Shown one piece after another: positions 54,683-63,734 of a DNA stretch of 64,000 nucleotides. The stretch covers positions 10,124-74,123 of the forward strand of contig CAVJWC010000005.1 of the NCBI GenBank assembly GCA_963653425.1. The letters run 5' to 3'. Position 1 is the stretch's first letter; each line of letters opens with the position of its first letter. Source of the stretch: UMGS692 sp963653425 (GTDB lineage Bacteria > Bacillota > Clostridia > Christensenellales > CAG-314). Below the pieces are notes generated by a model. It searched no databases and was not told the origin of the DNA. It worked only from the letters and a program-made list of their open reading frames with translations. The position numbers were made by a program, and so were the translations under genes.

Positions 54683-57157
54683 ATGCCCTATTGGCAGGAA
54701 GAGAATAATAAAAATCTCTCTGATCCGAACGAAAACGATTCCGTCAATTCCAAGGAAGGCGGAACGGATATATGGGGCGTCGTGTCGCAAGGCAGGCAGG
54801 AAAGTTCTTCTGCCAAAAAGCCCGATTCTACGGCAAACGACGCTGTGGCTGCTCTTATGGCGCGTAAAAGAGCGGCTATGAATTCTGCGCCTTCGCAACT
54901 CAGAACGGACGCCGACGATAACATTATCGGGCTTTCCGAAGAAAACAAACAGGATCTCGGACAACGTCCGCCCGTTTCGGGAGTACCCAGGTCGCCCGTT
55001 GACGACCTTATGGAAAGAAAACGCAGGGCTATGGAAGCCGCAGGTTCTCCTGTTACGAACCCTTCCCAAGGCGAAGACAAGACCGCTTCCCATCGTTTCG
55101 ATCCGCATACGAAAGCGGGTAACGTCAGCGGAGACGCTTACGGCGACGAAAAGGTAAATTTCACGGCGCGCGAAAACGACGCTTACACACAGCGGAGCAG
55201 ATACGGCTATTCGCCGAGAAAGGGAGAGGAATCCCGCGTCGAAACCAGAGTGTTTGACAGAAACGTAAGCGCTAAGGAAGAACAGCCCGAAATTCATGCC
55301 GAAAAGCCTATGGAAACTCATGCCGAGAAGCCTTTAACGGGCGTAAACGAAAGCTCGTACGGCGATTTACAGTCCGAAAGAAAGGGAAACGGCGATAACT
55401 ACGGCTCTATGGTGGAAGGAAGGTACGGTTCTAAGGTTGCCGCCGAAATGGAAAACCGTTCGGGACAGATAACCGAAGGCGTTTTCGGTTTCAAAAGCAC
55501 GGCTCAGACCAAACAAACTTCCGGCGGTTTTTCGCGCACGAACGAAAGACAGAACGTTTCTTCTTTCCAAGGAAAACCGAGCGGTTCTTATACGCAAAGT
55601 CAGCAGGGCGGTTCTTACGTTCAAAGCAAACCGAACGACGCTTATTCCGAAACATCTCGGCGCGGATTTTCACGCGATTCTTTCGATATGGGCGATAATC
55701 CGAGCGGTTCTTTCGCGGGAGAGCGTAAAGTTCAGCCCGCAGAAGAAGTCAAATCGGCTGTGAGCGAAGAAAGAACGATAAAAGGCGACCTCGGAATGCC
55801 CGAATTTACCGAACACGAAAACAAGCTTATCGATATGAAGTTCGGAAAGGGCGAACCGCGTAAAAAAGAAGAAAGCAAAAAAGACAAACGCAGGTACGGA
55901 ACGCGCGAACCCGTTGCTCCGTTGTACCCCGAAAAAGACAGACAACGCGTTAAATCCGAGATTTCTCAGGAAGACGCGATGAATTTGCTTTACGCAAAAG
56001 AGCCTCCCGCAGAGGAGAAAAAGCCCAAGGAAGTCAAAGGACTTTTCCCCGAGGAAAAACATAAAGAAAAACCTCGGATCGACAGAGAAACCGCCATTAA
56101 CACGCTGTTTAAGGACGGAAACGGCAACGACGTCCGCAATAGCAACGACGTCCGCAACAGCGACACGGGTACCGTAATATGCAGTCTTCCCGCTCCTAAG
56201 GGCGATGTTTTCAGACGTAAAAGAAGTTCCGAAGAACAACCCGTCGCAGACGCAAGAGAACGTATTTTCGGAAAAAGCGGACAAAACGGCGACAAAACGG
56301 GCAGAACTCCCTCTTCGAAGGGAACCGTACTTCCCGGCGACACGCCTCACAGCAGACTCGAAGCCCTTATAAACGGAAGAACGGATTTACGTAAAGGCAG
56401 TGAACCCGAAGCTCCCAAAAAGCCGATGGCGGATACAGAAGACGCGTGGGAGAGACTTACGGGCAAGAAATCTTCAAAAGCCGGGAAACCCGTAAAAGAA
56501 GGTCCGTCCGAGCCTTATAAACAGAAGCTCCGCAACATACTCGGAGACGAAAAAGGCGCTATAGAAGATCAGGAAGCCTTTCGCGAACTCGAAGACCATA
56601 ACGAAAGCACGCTTAAAAGAGATTACTCGGAGCTTGTCGGTATGGACGTGGACGAACTTAAAAGCAAGTACGAAGAGGGCGGAGTGGAAATCAGAAAGCG
56701 TTCCGACGCGGCTAATTCCTACGTTCCCACAAAGGTGCTTTACGGCAACAAACTCAACCTGCTTTCGGCTCTGTTTTCGGCTGCCGCGGTAATGCTCGGA
56801 CTTATCGTTACCTTTGTCTGCGCAAGCCTGTCCATAAAGAACTACGACCCCACCAAGCTCCTTTACTGCGGACTTGCGGAATGCGCGCTTTTACTGGTAT
56901 TTACCGTCATTACGGTGATAAGGCCCAATAAAAAGGTAAGCGTTTCGGATAAACCCGTAACGTCTATGTGGATATGCCTCGTAATAGCCGTTCTTCTGGG
57001 ACTTATGATACTCATTTTCGACACGCTCATAGATCCCGTCGATTTCAACGATCCCGCCGACCTTGCGGGAAGTCTGATCGCTCCCGTTATCGTTGCGCTG
57101 GGCGTATTCGGCTGGGGCGGATTCAGATGTCTCTTATATAAGAAGTTCGTTAAATAA
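54683..57157 (+). CDS. Large disordered protein with recurring short motifs and a C-terminal membrane domain
   Basis: 824 residues, no family recognised. Residues 1-650 are very polar and low in hydrophobics (Gly, Ser, Lys, Glu, Gln), so probably disordered. Within this stretch short helical motifs recur: VAALMARKRAAM near 53, VDDLMERKRRAM near 105, DAMNLLYAKE near 430, ETAINTLFKDG near 468, SRLEALINGR near 555, AWERLTGKK near 587 and KLRNILGDEK near 612. Residues 690-820 hold about four membrane segments. Together these suggest a membrane-tethered scaffold that recruits several copies of a partner. GGAGAG precedes the ATG; a consensus promoter is at 54483. Confidence 0.7.
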   Translation: MPYWQEENNKNLSDPNENDSVNSKEGGTDIWGVVSQGRQESSSAKKPDSTANDAVAALMARKRAAMNSAPSQLRTDADDNIIGLSEENKQDLGQRPPVSGVPRSPVDDLMERKRRAMEAAGSPVTNPSQGEDKTASHRFDPHTKAGNVSGDAYGDEKVNFTARENDAYTQRSRYGYSPRKGEESRVETRVFDRNVSAKEEQPEIHAEKPMETHAEKPLTGVNESSYGDLQSERKGNGDNYGSMVEGRYGSKVAAEMENRSGQITEGVFGFKSTAQTKQTSGGFSRTNERQNVSSFQGKPSGSYTQSQQGGSYVQSKPNDAYSETSRRGFSRDSFDMGDNPSGSFAGERKVQPAEEVKSAVSEERTIKGDLGMPEFTEHENKLIDMKFGKGEPRKKEESKKDKRRYGTREPVAPLYPEKDRQRVKSEISQEDAMNLLYAKEPPAEEKKPKEVKGLFPEEKHKEKPRIDRETAINTLFKDGNGNDVRNSNDVRNSDTGTVICSLPAPKGDVFRRKRSSEEQPVADARERIFGKSGQNGDKTGRTPSSKGTVLPGDTPHSRLEALINGRTDLRKGSEPEAPKKPMADTEDAWERLTGKKSSKAGKPVKEGPSEPYKQKLRNILGDEKGAIEDQEAFRELEDHNESTLKRDYSELVGMDVDELKSKYEEGGVEIRKRSDAANSYVPTKVLYGNKLNLLSALFSAAAVMLGLIVTFVCASLSIKNYDPTKLLYCGLAECALLLVFTVITVIRPNKKVSVSDKPVTSMWICLVIAVLLGLMILIFDTLIDPVDFNDPADLAGSLIAPVIVALGVFGWGGFRCLLYKKFVK

Positions 57158-57438
57158 GTCCTGGCGTTCTTTATCGCGATTAATGCGGTAACTGCTTTTA
57201 ATTCGCCGAAAACAATTATACTTCGGCGCGAAGCGATAACGAAAGTAATACCGAGTCTTTTGCTTGTAATTGCAAACAAAGTCGGCAGTGCGAAAGCGAC
57301 CGACTGCAAACTAAGGCAATTGTGCAATTAAGCATACGGAAACTCGTATAAACTCAGAATTCACGCGGAATAAACGATAATCCCGGGAGGCGCGATTATT
57401 CCGCAACGAATAAATAAACGAAAGAAGAAGGAGAAGAA

Positions 57439-57882
57439 ATGCGGCCGGTAAAAGTTGATTTTGATTATGAAATAGACGGCGAAAATTACAGTTTCAACGG
57501 CTGTATTTTAGACCGCAACGCAGTTATGTCCGTGAACGGAACTCCGCTTAAAGGCGATTTATACGGAGGCTGTCTGTTTTTTGACCATCTCGGCAGAGGA
57601 CATATTATCGTGGTTTCTCCGAGAAGAGGAAACTCGGCGATTGCCGTACTTATCGACGGCAGAGAGGTCCGGACGGTAAGAAAGCTTACGCTGTCCGATA
57701 TAATTCTCGTGATTTTCCCGCTTTTTATGGCGTTTTTGCCTTTGGCGTTCCTTCCTTTCGTAATAATTGCAAATCTGGTTATCGTAAACACTTACGAACA
57801 ACAGTCGCATAGAGTAGTTTTATGCGTTATATCCGCAATTCTCGGTGCGATTATGGGAATGTGTTGTTTTTACACGTTCTGA
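57439..57882 (+). CDS. Small membrane protein, function unknown
   Basis: 147 residues. A beta-rich soluble N-terminal half (VDFDYEIDGENYSFNGCILDRN; GHIIVVSPRRGNSAIAVLIDGREV) is followed by two hydrophobic membrane segments (about 93-117 and 123-147). It is not recognised. AAGGAGAAG precedes the ATG. It is 31 bases upstream of the TSCPD gene and probably cotranscribed with it. No promoter was defined in 57158-57438. Confidence 0.65.
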   Translation: MRPVKVDFDYEIDGENYSFNGCILDRNAVMSVNGTPLKGDLYGGCLFFDHLGRGHIIVVSPRRGNSAIAVLIDGREVRTVRKLTLSDIILVIFPLFMAFLPLAFLPFVIIANLVIVNTYEQQSHRVVLCVISAILGAIMGMCCFYTF

Positions 57883-57912
57883 TACAAACAAGGCACACTA
57901 AGGAGGAAACAA

Positions 57913-58176
57913 ATGATTCACAAGAACAAAGGAACCTGCTCGCGTGAGATAGATTTCGAAGTGGAAAACGGAATAATCACGAAAATATCCTTTCTCGGCG
58001 GTTGCAACGGCAATACTCAGGGCATATGCAAACTCGTTACGGGAATGCCCGTGGAAGAAGTCATAAAAAGACTCGACGGAATAGATTGCGGAGGAAAAGG
58101 AACGTCCTGTCCAGACCAGCTCGCTCAGGCTCTGAAAGAGTATCTTAGCCTTCAGGCCGAAGAACAGAAAGCCTGA
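57913..58176 (+). CDS. TSCPD-domain protein (TIGR03905-like)
   Basis: 87 residues. GTCSREIDFEVENGIITKISFLGGCNGNTQGICKLV, GIDCGGKGTSCPDQLAQALKEYL: this is the short stand-alone TSCPD family, with the CGxKGTSCPDQ signature also found at the C-terminus of vitamin-B12-dependent ribonucleotide reductase. Several conserved cysteines suggest a metal or redox role. The biological role is not known. AAGGAGG precedes the ATG. Confidence 0.9.
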   Translation: MIHKNKGTCSREIDFEVENGIITKISFLGGCNGNTQGICKLVTGMPVEEVIKRLDGIDCGGKGTSCPDQLAQALKEYLSLQAEEQKA

Positions 58177-58320
58177 AAAGCAATAGGCTTAAATTTGAAA
58201 ACGGAAAAGCTTAAAAACCGAAAAGTCCGGAAGTAAAAGGCTTAACCTGAAAACGGTTAAAATCCGCGGTTCAGCGCAAAATGCGTAAGCTTTGTCCGGA
58301 ACTGAACACAAAAACGCAAA

Positions 58321-58356
58321 AACGACTGCCCGAAAGGAGTTAAATCCGAGGCAGTC
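58321..58356. terminator. Bidirectional terminator between convergent genes
   Basis: AACGACTGCC / GGCAGTCGTT stem with T runs on both strands, serving the TSCPD gene and the convergent 95-residue gene. Confidence 0.85.
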
Positions 58357-58404
58357 GTTTTTAATTACGCGATATTCGCGGTTTGCAATTAAGAAAGATT
58401 CGTT

Positions 58405-58478
58405 TATTCTCCGGCGTTTCCGATTGAAAAGTCGTTTGCGTTTATTCTCCGGCGTTTTATCGGGAATCTTTTCAGCGC
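58405..58478. repeat. Degenerate repeat (about 40-bp unit)
   Basis: Two units of about 40 bp sharing CGTTTATTCTCCGGCGTTT, and the start of a third, directly at the 3' end of the 95-residue gene. Nothing else is seen in 58177-58480 apart from the terminator. Confidence 0.55.
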
Positions 58479-58480
58479 GT

Positions 58481-58768
58481 TTATTCGTTTTGGCGGGCAA
58501 ACTTCTCGCCGAGGTATTTCTGACCTTCTTCGAGGCGTGCAATGCGTTCCGAAAGCTTCGTAATCGAAAGTCTTATCTCTTTCTGAGAACGCGAAATATC
58601 GTCGATTGCGCCGAGAATATGTCTTATTTCCGATTTGAGTTCTCCGAGGTCACGGCTTTCCTTTACGGAACGTTGTTTTTCCGCCGTCCTGAACCCTAAA
58701 TAGCCCGACAGCGCGGAAAGAACGGAAAAGGGCAGAGCCACTGCCGCTATAATTACCGATACGTTCAT
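58481..58768 (-). CDS. Small membrane-anchored coiled-coil protein
   Basis: 95 residues: an N-terminal membrane segment (VSVIIAAVALPFSVLSALSGYLG) followed by a heptad-like coiled coil (LGELKSEIRHILGAIDDISRSQKEIRLSITKLSERIARLEEGQ). Similar architecture is found in phage lysis-associated proteins and in general membrane tethers; no specific family can be named. GAAGGAG precedes the ATG at 58768. Confidence 0.6.
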   Translation of the reverse strand: MNVSVIIAAVALPFSVLSALSGYLGFRTAEKQRSVKESRDLGELKSEIRHILGAIDDISRSQKEIRLSITKLSERIARLEEGQKYLGEKFARQNE

Positions 58769-59112
58769 TCTGTTTATACTCCTTCGGGCAAAAGCAAACG
58801 CGCGAAAACCGTCCGAAACGCGAAAAAACGCACAACTCCGCTAAAATGCGCATAGTTCAACGTGAAACGCTTTACGTCGTGAAAACTGCCTTTTCCCCGA
58901 GAAAACTTCCTTTGCGGAAAACTGCGATAAAGCGCGGAAGGCTTTGCCTTGCCCATATAATATTCGTCGTTTATATTATAGCACGGTCCGCTTTCTCAAA
59001 CGCAAATAAAACGCAACATAGTTTACAAAAGCCCGACGCTGAAGGCTTGCTTAATTCGTGGCGGAATGCCTTGGGTAATTCGACGCCCGTTCGGTTTCGT
59101 AAAGCCTATAAA

Positions 59113-59139
59113 AACAGCCCCGAGTAATTCAGGGCTGTC
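59113..59139 (-). terminator. Terminator of the esterase gene
   Basis: On the minus strand ACAGCCC..GGGGCTGT is followed by TTTTT, about 60 bases after the stop. I see no gene in the rest of 58769-59197. Confidence 0.8.
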
Positions 59140-59197
59140 AAATGTCGTTATTAAGTTCTTATCGTCCGTAGTAAGCGTCGTTTTCGTCTTTTTCGCT

Positions 59198-59974
59198 TTA
59201 AGCCTGTTCTTCGGCTTGCTCAAGAGATTTAAGGTAGAGCGTAAATCTCTCGAAGGCGTAATTCCACGCCGTCCAGTTGTGTTTCTGGTTGCTTTCTTCG
59301 AAGAGAGACGTGGGGAATTTTTCCTTGACTTTTTTATAAAGAGCGAGGTTGTCGCCGTACATTCTGTCGGCGTTTCCGCAATAAATATAAACGTTCTGCT
59401 TTTTGAAGTCGGGAACTTTTCCGAGAAGGTATTCCACGTCGCTATCCGATCCGTAGTAAGATTTTTCTGCGAAAAGCGACTTCATATCGTCGTAAAGCCA
59501 TTTGCTTTTTTCCGTCGGCGGATAGTCGTTCATATACTTTACGATATCCACGATTGCGCTGAAACTTCCTATCGACGAGAAGCGGTTGTAATATTTGAAT
59601 CCCGTCAGAAGCGCGCCGTATCCGCCCATAGAAAGCCCTGCAATGGAGTTGTATTTTGCGTCGGGCGAGAAACCGAACCAATTCACGCAGTTGTCCAGAA
59701 GCTCGATTGTGGCGTCTGAATAGTTGCCGAGATAGGAGTTGATGAAAAAGCCGTTGTCCGACTGAGGCATAATGAGAGCAAGGTTGGCGTTTTCGGCAGC
59801 AGTAAGAGCGTTTGCGTTATAAACCCAGTCGTTCTGGTTTCCGCTCAGTCCGTGAAGAAGAGTAACCACGTGCATTCCCGCGGTGGTCACGGTTTCGAGG
59901 GGAAGAAAAACGTTGGCTGTAAGGTTGCGTTTAAGCGCTTCGGAATAATAACTGTTTATGGTAAAAAGAGGCAT
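59198..59974 (-). CDS. Alpha/beta-hydrolase esterase (esterase D / tributyrin esterase type)
   Basis: 258 residues. The catalytic triad is visible: Ser115 in GLSMGGYG, Asp203 in GNADRMYG and His232 in KHNWTAW. The oxyanion segment LLHGLSGNQNDWV is at about 39-52. There is no signal peptide, so it is cytoplasmic. The family cleaves acyl esters, S-formylglutathione, feruloyl or acetyl groups; the substrate here is unknown. It is alone on its strand, divergent from rdgB. Confidence 0.88.
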   Translation of the reverse strand: MPLFTINSYYSEALKRNLTANVFLPLETVTTAGMHVVTLLHGLSGNQNDWVYNANALTAAENANLALIMPQSDNGFFINSYLGNYSDATIELLDNCVNWFGFSPDAKYNSIAGLSMGGYGALLTGFKYYNRFSSIGSFSAIVDIVKYMNDYPPTEKSKWLYDDMKSLFAEKSYYGSDSDVEYLLGKVPDFKKQNVYIYCGNADRMYGDNLALYKKVKEKFPTSLFEESNQKHNWTAWNYAFERFTLYLKSLEQAEEQA

Positions 59975-60132
59975 TGCGTTCTCCTTGGAGTTGCGTTCGT
60001 AACGCCGGCATTTGGGGTAATCGGCGATAAAGAACGTAACGTTCGGTTTTCCGTTTTAACGCAGGTATATCGTCTGCGGTTACGGAAGAATTTAAGGCGC
60101 AGTGTGCGCCGGGAGTGATTGTAACATATTGC

Positions 60133-60161
60133 TTGCAGAAAGTCAAACTTTATGATATAAT
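60133..60161 (+). promoter_or_regulatory. Promoter upstream of rdgB
   Basis: TTGCAG (60133-60138), a 17-base spacer and TATAAT (60156-60161). This gives a leader of about 155 bases before rdgB. Confidence 0.7.
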
Positions 60162-60173
60162 TACCCGAAGAAG

Positions 60174-60229
60174 GCGTGATTACCGCACAAAAGAAACCGG
60201 AAAAGGTTTCCTGAACTAAATTATCACGC
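60174..60229 (+). ncRNA. Structured 5' leader upstream of rdgB
   Basis: A closing stem GCGTGAT (60174-60180) / ATCACGC (60223-60229) encloses an inner hairpin GAAACC-GGAAAA-GGTTTC (60193-60210). It begins about 6 bases after the expected transcription start. No known riboswitch family is recognised. Confidence 0.45.
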
Positions 60230-60322
60230 GTCTGTTAAAAAGAAATTAAACGCAAAGAAGGTTTTTGCCCGTGAAAAAGGCGGAAACCGACGTTTTTTGC
60301 GCGTTGCCTTTTTGGAGGATAT

Positions 60323-60946
60323 ATGAAGCTTTTAGTCGCTACCAACAACAAACACAAGCTCGCGGAATTCAGAAGAATTCTCGGCGGATATTTTGACGGA
60401 ATATATTCTTTGAGCGACGTCGGAATAGTCTGCGACGCCGAAGAAACGGGCGAAACTTTCAGAGAAAACGCCTATATAAAAGCCAAAGCCGTATTTTGCG
60501 AAGTCGAAAGAAAGCTCGGAAGAAACGCTATGGCGGAATACGCCGTTCTTGCCGACGACAGCGGACTTTCCGTTGACGCGCTCGGAGGAGAACCGGGCGT
60601 AAAAAGCGCGAGATACGCGTCGGTTAACGGCAAAGACGCAAGCGACGCCGACAACAGAAAAAAGCTTCTTATGAAAATGCAGGGCAAAGAGAACAGAAAA
60701 GCAAGATTCACGTCGGCTTTGGTGCTTCTTACGGAAGAGCGGGCTTTCTTTGCGGAAGGACATACGGAAGGAACGATTCTCGCCGAAGAAAAGGGCGAAA
60801 ACGGCTTCGGTTACGACAGCTTGTTTTTAAGCGATAAGCTCGGAAAGACCTTCGGGGAAGCTACCGACGCGGAAAAGGATTCGGTAAGTCACAGGGCCGT
60901 CGCAACTGAAAATCTTATCGAAATGTTCAGTGATAAAAAGAGATAA
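60323..60946 (+). CDS. rdgB: XTP/dITP pyrophosphatase
   Basis: 207 residues. Removes non-canonical purine nucleotides (XTP, dITP, ITP) and so protects DNA and RNA. N-terminal substrate loop LLVATNNKHKLAEFRRIL, the ADDSGLSVDALGGEPGVKSARY signature, the FGYDSLF loop and SHRAVA near the C-terminus are all present. GGAGGATAT precedes the ATG. It is followed directly by the tRNA promoter. Confidence 0.96.
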   Translation: MKLLVATNNKHKLAEFRRILGGYFDGIYSLSDVGIVCDAEETGETFRENAYIKAKAVFCEVERKLGRNAMAEYAVLADDSGLSVDALGGEPGVKSARYASVNGKDASDADNRKKLLMKMQGKENRKARFTSALVLLTEERAFFAEGHTEGTILAEEKGENGFGYDSLFLSDKLGKTFGEATDAEKDSVSHRAVATENLIEMFSDKKR

Positions 60947-60951
60947 AATCA

Positions 60952-60980
60952 TTGACAAAACCATTGGATTGTGGTATTAT
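60952..60980 (+). promoter_or_regulatory. Promoter of the tRNA cluster
   Basis: TTGACA (60952-60957), a 17-base spacer and TATTAT (60975-60980), about 40 bases before the first tRNA. Confidence 0.85.
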
Positions 60981-61019
60981 ACTTGAGCGCGTCGGGGATA
61001 CTCGATAGGAAATGAATAT

Positions 61020-61093
<74 letters not shown>

Positions 61094-61143
61094 CGATAAA
61101 AGATTAAGCATTGACGATGTGTCGGCATCCACTTTTAGCTCAT

Positions 61144-61220
<77 letters not shown>

Positions 61221-61225
61221 TTGAT

Positions 61226-61302
61226 GGTGGATATAGCTCAGTTGGCAGAGCGTCGGATTGTGGATCCGAATGTCGTGGGTTCGAGCCCCATTATCCACCC
61301 CA
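61226..61302 (+). tRNA. tRNA-His (GTG)
   Basis: The extra 5' G (G-1) pairs with discriminator C73; the anticodon loop TTGTGGA gives GTG; CCA is encoded. Confidence 0.97.
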
Positions 61303-61312
61303 GGTAGATAAA

Positions 61313-61388
61313 AGGGGTGTCGCCAAGCGGTTAAGGCACCAGACTTTGACTCTGGTATTCGTAGGTCCAAATCCTGCCACCCCTGCCA
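61313..61388 (+). tRNA. tRNA-Gln (TTG)
   Basis: Acceptor AGGGGTG/CACCCCT, anticodon stem CCAGA/TCTGG, loop CTTTGAC and encoded CCA. Confidence 0.96.
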
Positions 61389-61395
61389 TTTATAT

Positions 61396-61471
61396 GACCC
61401 ATTAGCTCAGTAGGTAGAGCACGTGACTTTTAATCACGGTGTCCCGCGTTCGAGTCGCGGATGGGTCACCA
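61396..61471 (+). tRNA. tRNA-Lys (TTT)
   Basis: Acceptor GACCCAT/ATGGGTC, anticodon stem CGTGA/TCACG, loop CTTTTAA and encoded CCA. Confidence 0.97.
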
Positions 61472-61525
61472 TCGCGAAAGCGACAGGCAGAGGGCAGTTG
61501 CCGACATGCTTACATCACCGTTTTT

Positions 61526-61601
61526 GCGCCTTTAGCTCAGTTGGTAGAGCGGTTGACTCTTAATCAATAGGTCCAGGGTTCGAGTCCCTGAAGGCGCACC
61601 A
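61526..61601 (+). tRNA. tRNA-Lys (CTT)
   Basis: Acceptor GCGCCTT/AAGGCGC, anticodon loop CTCTTAA giving CTT, and encoded CCA. Confidence 0.95.
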
Positions 61602-61632
61602 CATCGGCGATTTATCTCAAATCCCCGGGAAG

Positions 61633-61665
61633 AAGACTTTCAGATGTGAAAGTCTTATTTCTTTT
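61633..61665 (+). terminator. Terminator of the tRNA cluster
   Basis: AAGACTTT / AAAGTCTT stem followed by a T-rich tract. Confidence 0.8.
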
Positions 61666-61735
61666 AAGGGAATTTTTATTTTTTTTCGGAAATAATATCG
61701 GTAATTAAACAAATATATCGCTCGGGAGAGAATTT

Positions 61736-62431
61736 ATGAAAGTTTACGGTAAAGAATATGTGATAGTTACGATTGTTTTCATAATCGTAGCCGTTGCTTC
61801 TTTGATTTTGTCGAAAAAGTTTCTTAAAACGGACAAACAGCGTTCTGTTTATATTAAAATCATAGCCGCTCTGGCTCTTATAAACGTTATCCTGTGCAGA
61901 ATAGGAATAACCCTGATAAACGAAATCAAGTATATTATTCCCACGTCGCTTTGCGCAATGACCAGCTTCGTTTTTTCTCTTCTGGTAATCTTCGGAAAGC
62001 CGAATATGAAGTCTTATCAGTGCTTCTGGTATATGGCGTTCGGCGGAGGTCTCGCAACGCTTATATATCCCGACTTTTTCACTCAGACGAACAATTTCTT
62101 CCAGCTGAATATCTGCACGAGCTACTTCCATCACGCTTTCGTCTTGCTGCTAAGTCTTACCATGTTGCAGTTCGGCTGGTTCCGACCGAACCTTAAAAAG
62201 TGCTACTACTTCCCCATGATGTTCTGTTCGTATATAGTCGTGGGCGCGTTCGAATGGCACGTTATGGGCATCAAAGACGCAATGAACCTCACCGAGCCCC
62301 TTCTTAAAGGCACGCCCCTCAACGTCTGGTTCGTCTGGTCCGTCGCCTCCGTCCTCATTTTCGTAATCTCCCTCGTCTACGAACTTGTAACTAAAAGGCG
62401 TAATGAGGGAAAGAAAGGAACGGCGGAGTAA
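61736..62431 (+). CDS. YwaF-like membrane protein (TIGR02206 family)
   Basis: 231 residues with about seven membrane segments. The LPTSLCAM-type segment (IPTSLCAMTSF), the central YFHHAFVLLLS motif and TPLNVWFVW fit the YwaF/TIGR02206 integral membrane family, whose function is not known. It lies just after the tRNA terminator and has GGGAGAG as ribosome site. Confidence 0.75.
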   Translation: MKVYGKEYVIVTIVFIIVAVASLILSKKFLKTDKQRSVYIKIIAALALINVILCRIGITLINEIKYIIPTSLCAMTSFVFSLLVIFGKPNMKSYQCFWYMAFGGGLATLIYPDFFTQTNNFFQLNICTSYFHHAFVLLLSLTMLQFGWFRPNLKKCYYFPMMFCSYIVVGAFEWHVMGIKDAMNLTEPLLKGTPLNVWFVWSVASVLIFVISLVYELVTKRRNEGKKGTAE

Positions 62432-62433
62432 GC

Positions 62434-62605
62434 GATAACAAAAATTCTTTCCGAAAAAGAAGAAAAGCAAGTAATAACAAAAAACTTCTGAAAAAGAAGA
62501 AAAGCAAGTAAGCAATAACAAAAAGCTTCTGAAAAAGAAGAAAAGCGAGTAAGCAATAATAAAAAGTTTCTGAAAAAGAAGAAAAGTAAGCGATAACAAA
62601 AGATT
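62434..62605. repeat. 41-bp tandem array downstream of the YwaF-like gene
   Basis: Four units of 37-41 bp, each ATAACAAAAA followed by TTCTGAAAAAGAAGAAAAGC. It starts within a few bases of the stop codon. Confidence 0.9.
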
Positions 62606-62634
62606 TGTGATAAAAAAGACAGAAAAATCAAAAG

Positions 62635-62666
62635 ACCGCTATCCGATAAAACGGGTGGCGGTTTTT
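62635..62666 (+). terminator. Terminator after the 41-bp array
   Basis: An 11-base stem with two G-U pairs (ACCGCTATCCG / CGGGTGGCGGT) followed by TTTT. Confidence 0.75.
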
Positions 62667-62782
62667 GTATCGGATAGAAAAAGTCGGGATTGTTCTATTT
62701 ACCGGATAGCTCGAATCTTGCAGTAAAGAAGCGACACGAAAAGTCGGAACGTTTAATTTGATTTTCATAAAAGAATTATTAA

Positions 62783-63694
62783 TCAGTGCGTTTTAATGGT
62801 GCTAAAATCAAACGTTTGCATATAATGATTTATCTTCATTTCTTTAAGGGCAAATTTATTCCGACAGGCAGATAATATTTTGTTGCGGTTGTCTTCTGAG
62901 ATTTTATAACCGAGATATATTGCTTTAATTTTGCAGGAGACTTTATTTTTTTCTTCTATTTCCGGAGTATCGTTAAAAATCATTACGCGGTATTCTTTTT
63001 GAAATTTCCACGATGGATCTTTGGATAGCAATAAATTTTTTATCGTGTTTTCAATACAGTCCGTAGTATTTTTATGGATTGATTTTTGGTTGTATATCAT
63101 TTCCATCATTCTGAATAACGGATCATAATCATCTCTGTGTTGGTAGATTACTCTTTTAGGTAGCTTCTTATCGATTTCATATTCAATGCAGGCTCCTTTA
63201 AAATTATCTGCATACATCGACCATAAGACTTGATTGTCTTTAATTGAAGATAGACTGCAAATTCTTAGTTGTTTTTGAATTGAGAGTAACGTTTTCAAAT
63301 ACGATTGAAACAAAGATATAATTTGAGGGCAAGAGAAAACACTATGTAGTTTTGTGTATATGTTATTTAACTGAGAAATCTCTTCGGACTCTTCAATTGG
63401 GAAGACAGATTCACTTGTTATTTCGGATAAGTTAATTTTTGCTACAAGTTGTTGAATTTTCTTAAGTAACTGTTTTTCATTAAATCGTCTGTTTGAAACA
63501 AAATAATTGTATTCCCGTTCAAGCAAGTTTTTTGTGAATTCAGGAGTGATGTCTTCTTCATTAATATCAAATTCAAAAGGCATTTTTCCATCAAAAACAT
63601 CGTCAAAATATTTTGTTTCAGAACAATACAGGTATTGTTCGTTCAGCATATTAAAAAAGTTGTCGTCGATTTTTTTGTATTTATATAATTTCAT
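62783..63694 (-). CDS. DUF2971 protein, AT-rich and probably acquired
   Basis: 303 residues from the ATG at 63694 with GGAG six bases upstream. It begins KLYKYKKIDDNFFNMLNEQYLYCSE, and the middle has LRICSLSSIKDNQVLWSMYADNFKGACIEYEI, the typical DUF2971 pattern found in many defence and mobile islands. Function unknown. Base composition is clearly more AT-rich than any other gene here (TTA, AAT and ATA codons are frequent), which points to horizontal transfer. It lies next to a tRNA cluster and a possible recombinase remnant. Confidence 0.85.
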   Translation of the reverse strand: MKLYKYKKIDDNFFNMLNEQYLYCSETKYFDDVFDGKMPFEFDINEEDITPEFTKNLLEREYNYFVSNRRFNEKQLLKKIQQLVAKINLSEITSESVFPIEESEEISQLNNIYTKLHSVFSCPQIISLFQSYLKTLLSIQKQLRICSLSSIKDNQVLWSMYADNFKGACIEYEIDKKLPKRVIYQHRDDYDPLFRMMEMIYNQKSIHKNTTDCIENTIKNLLLSKDPSWKFQKEYRVMIFNDTPEIEEKNKVSCKIKAIYLGYKISEDNRNKILSACRNKFALKEMKINHYMQTFDFSTIKTH

Positions 63695-63734
63695 AGTCAA
63701 CTCCGTTGATTTTTATTAACTCCCGCTCCATAAA

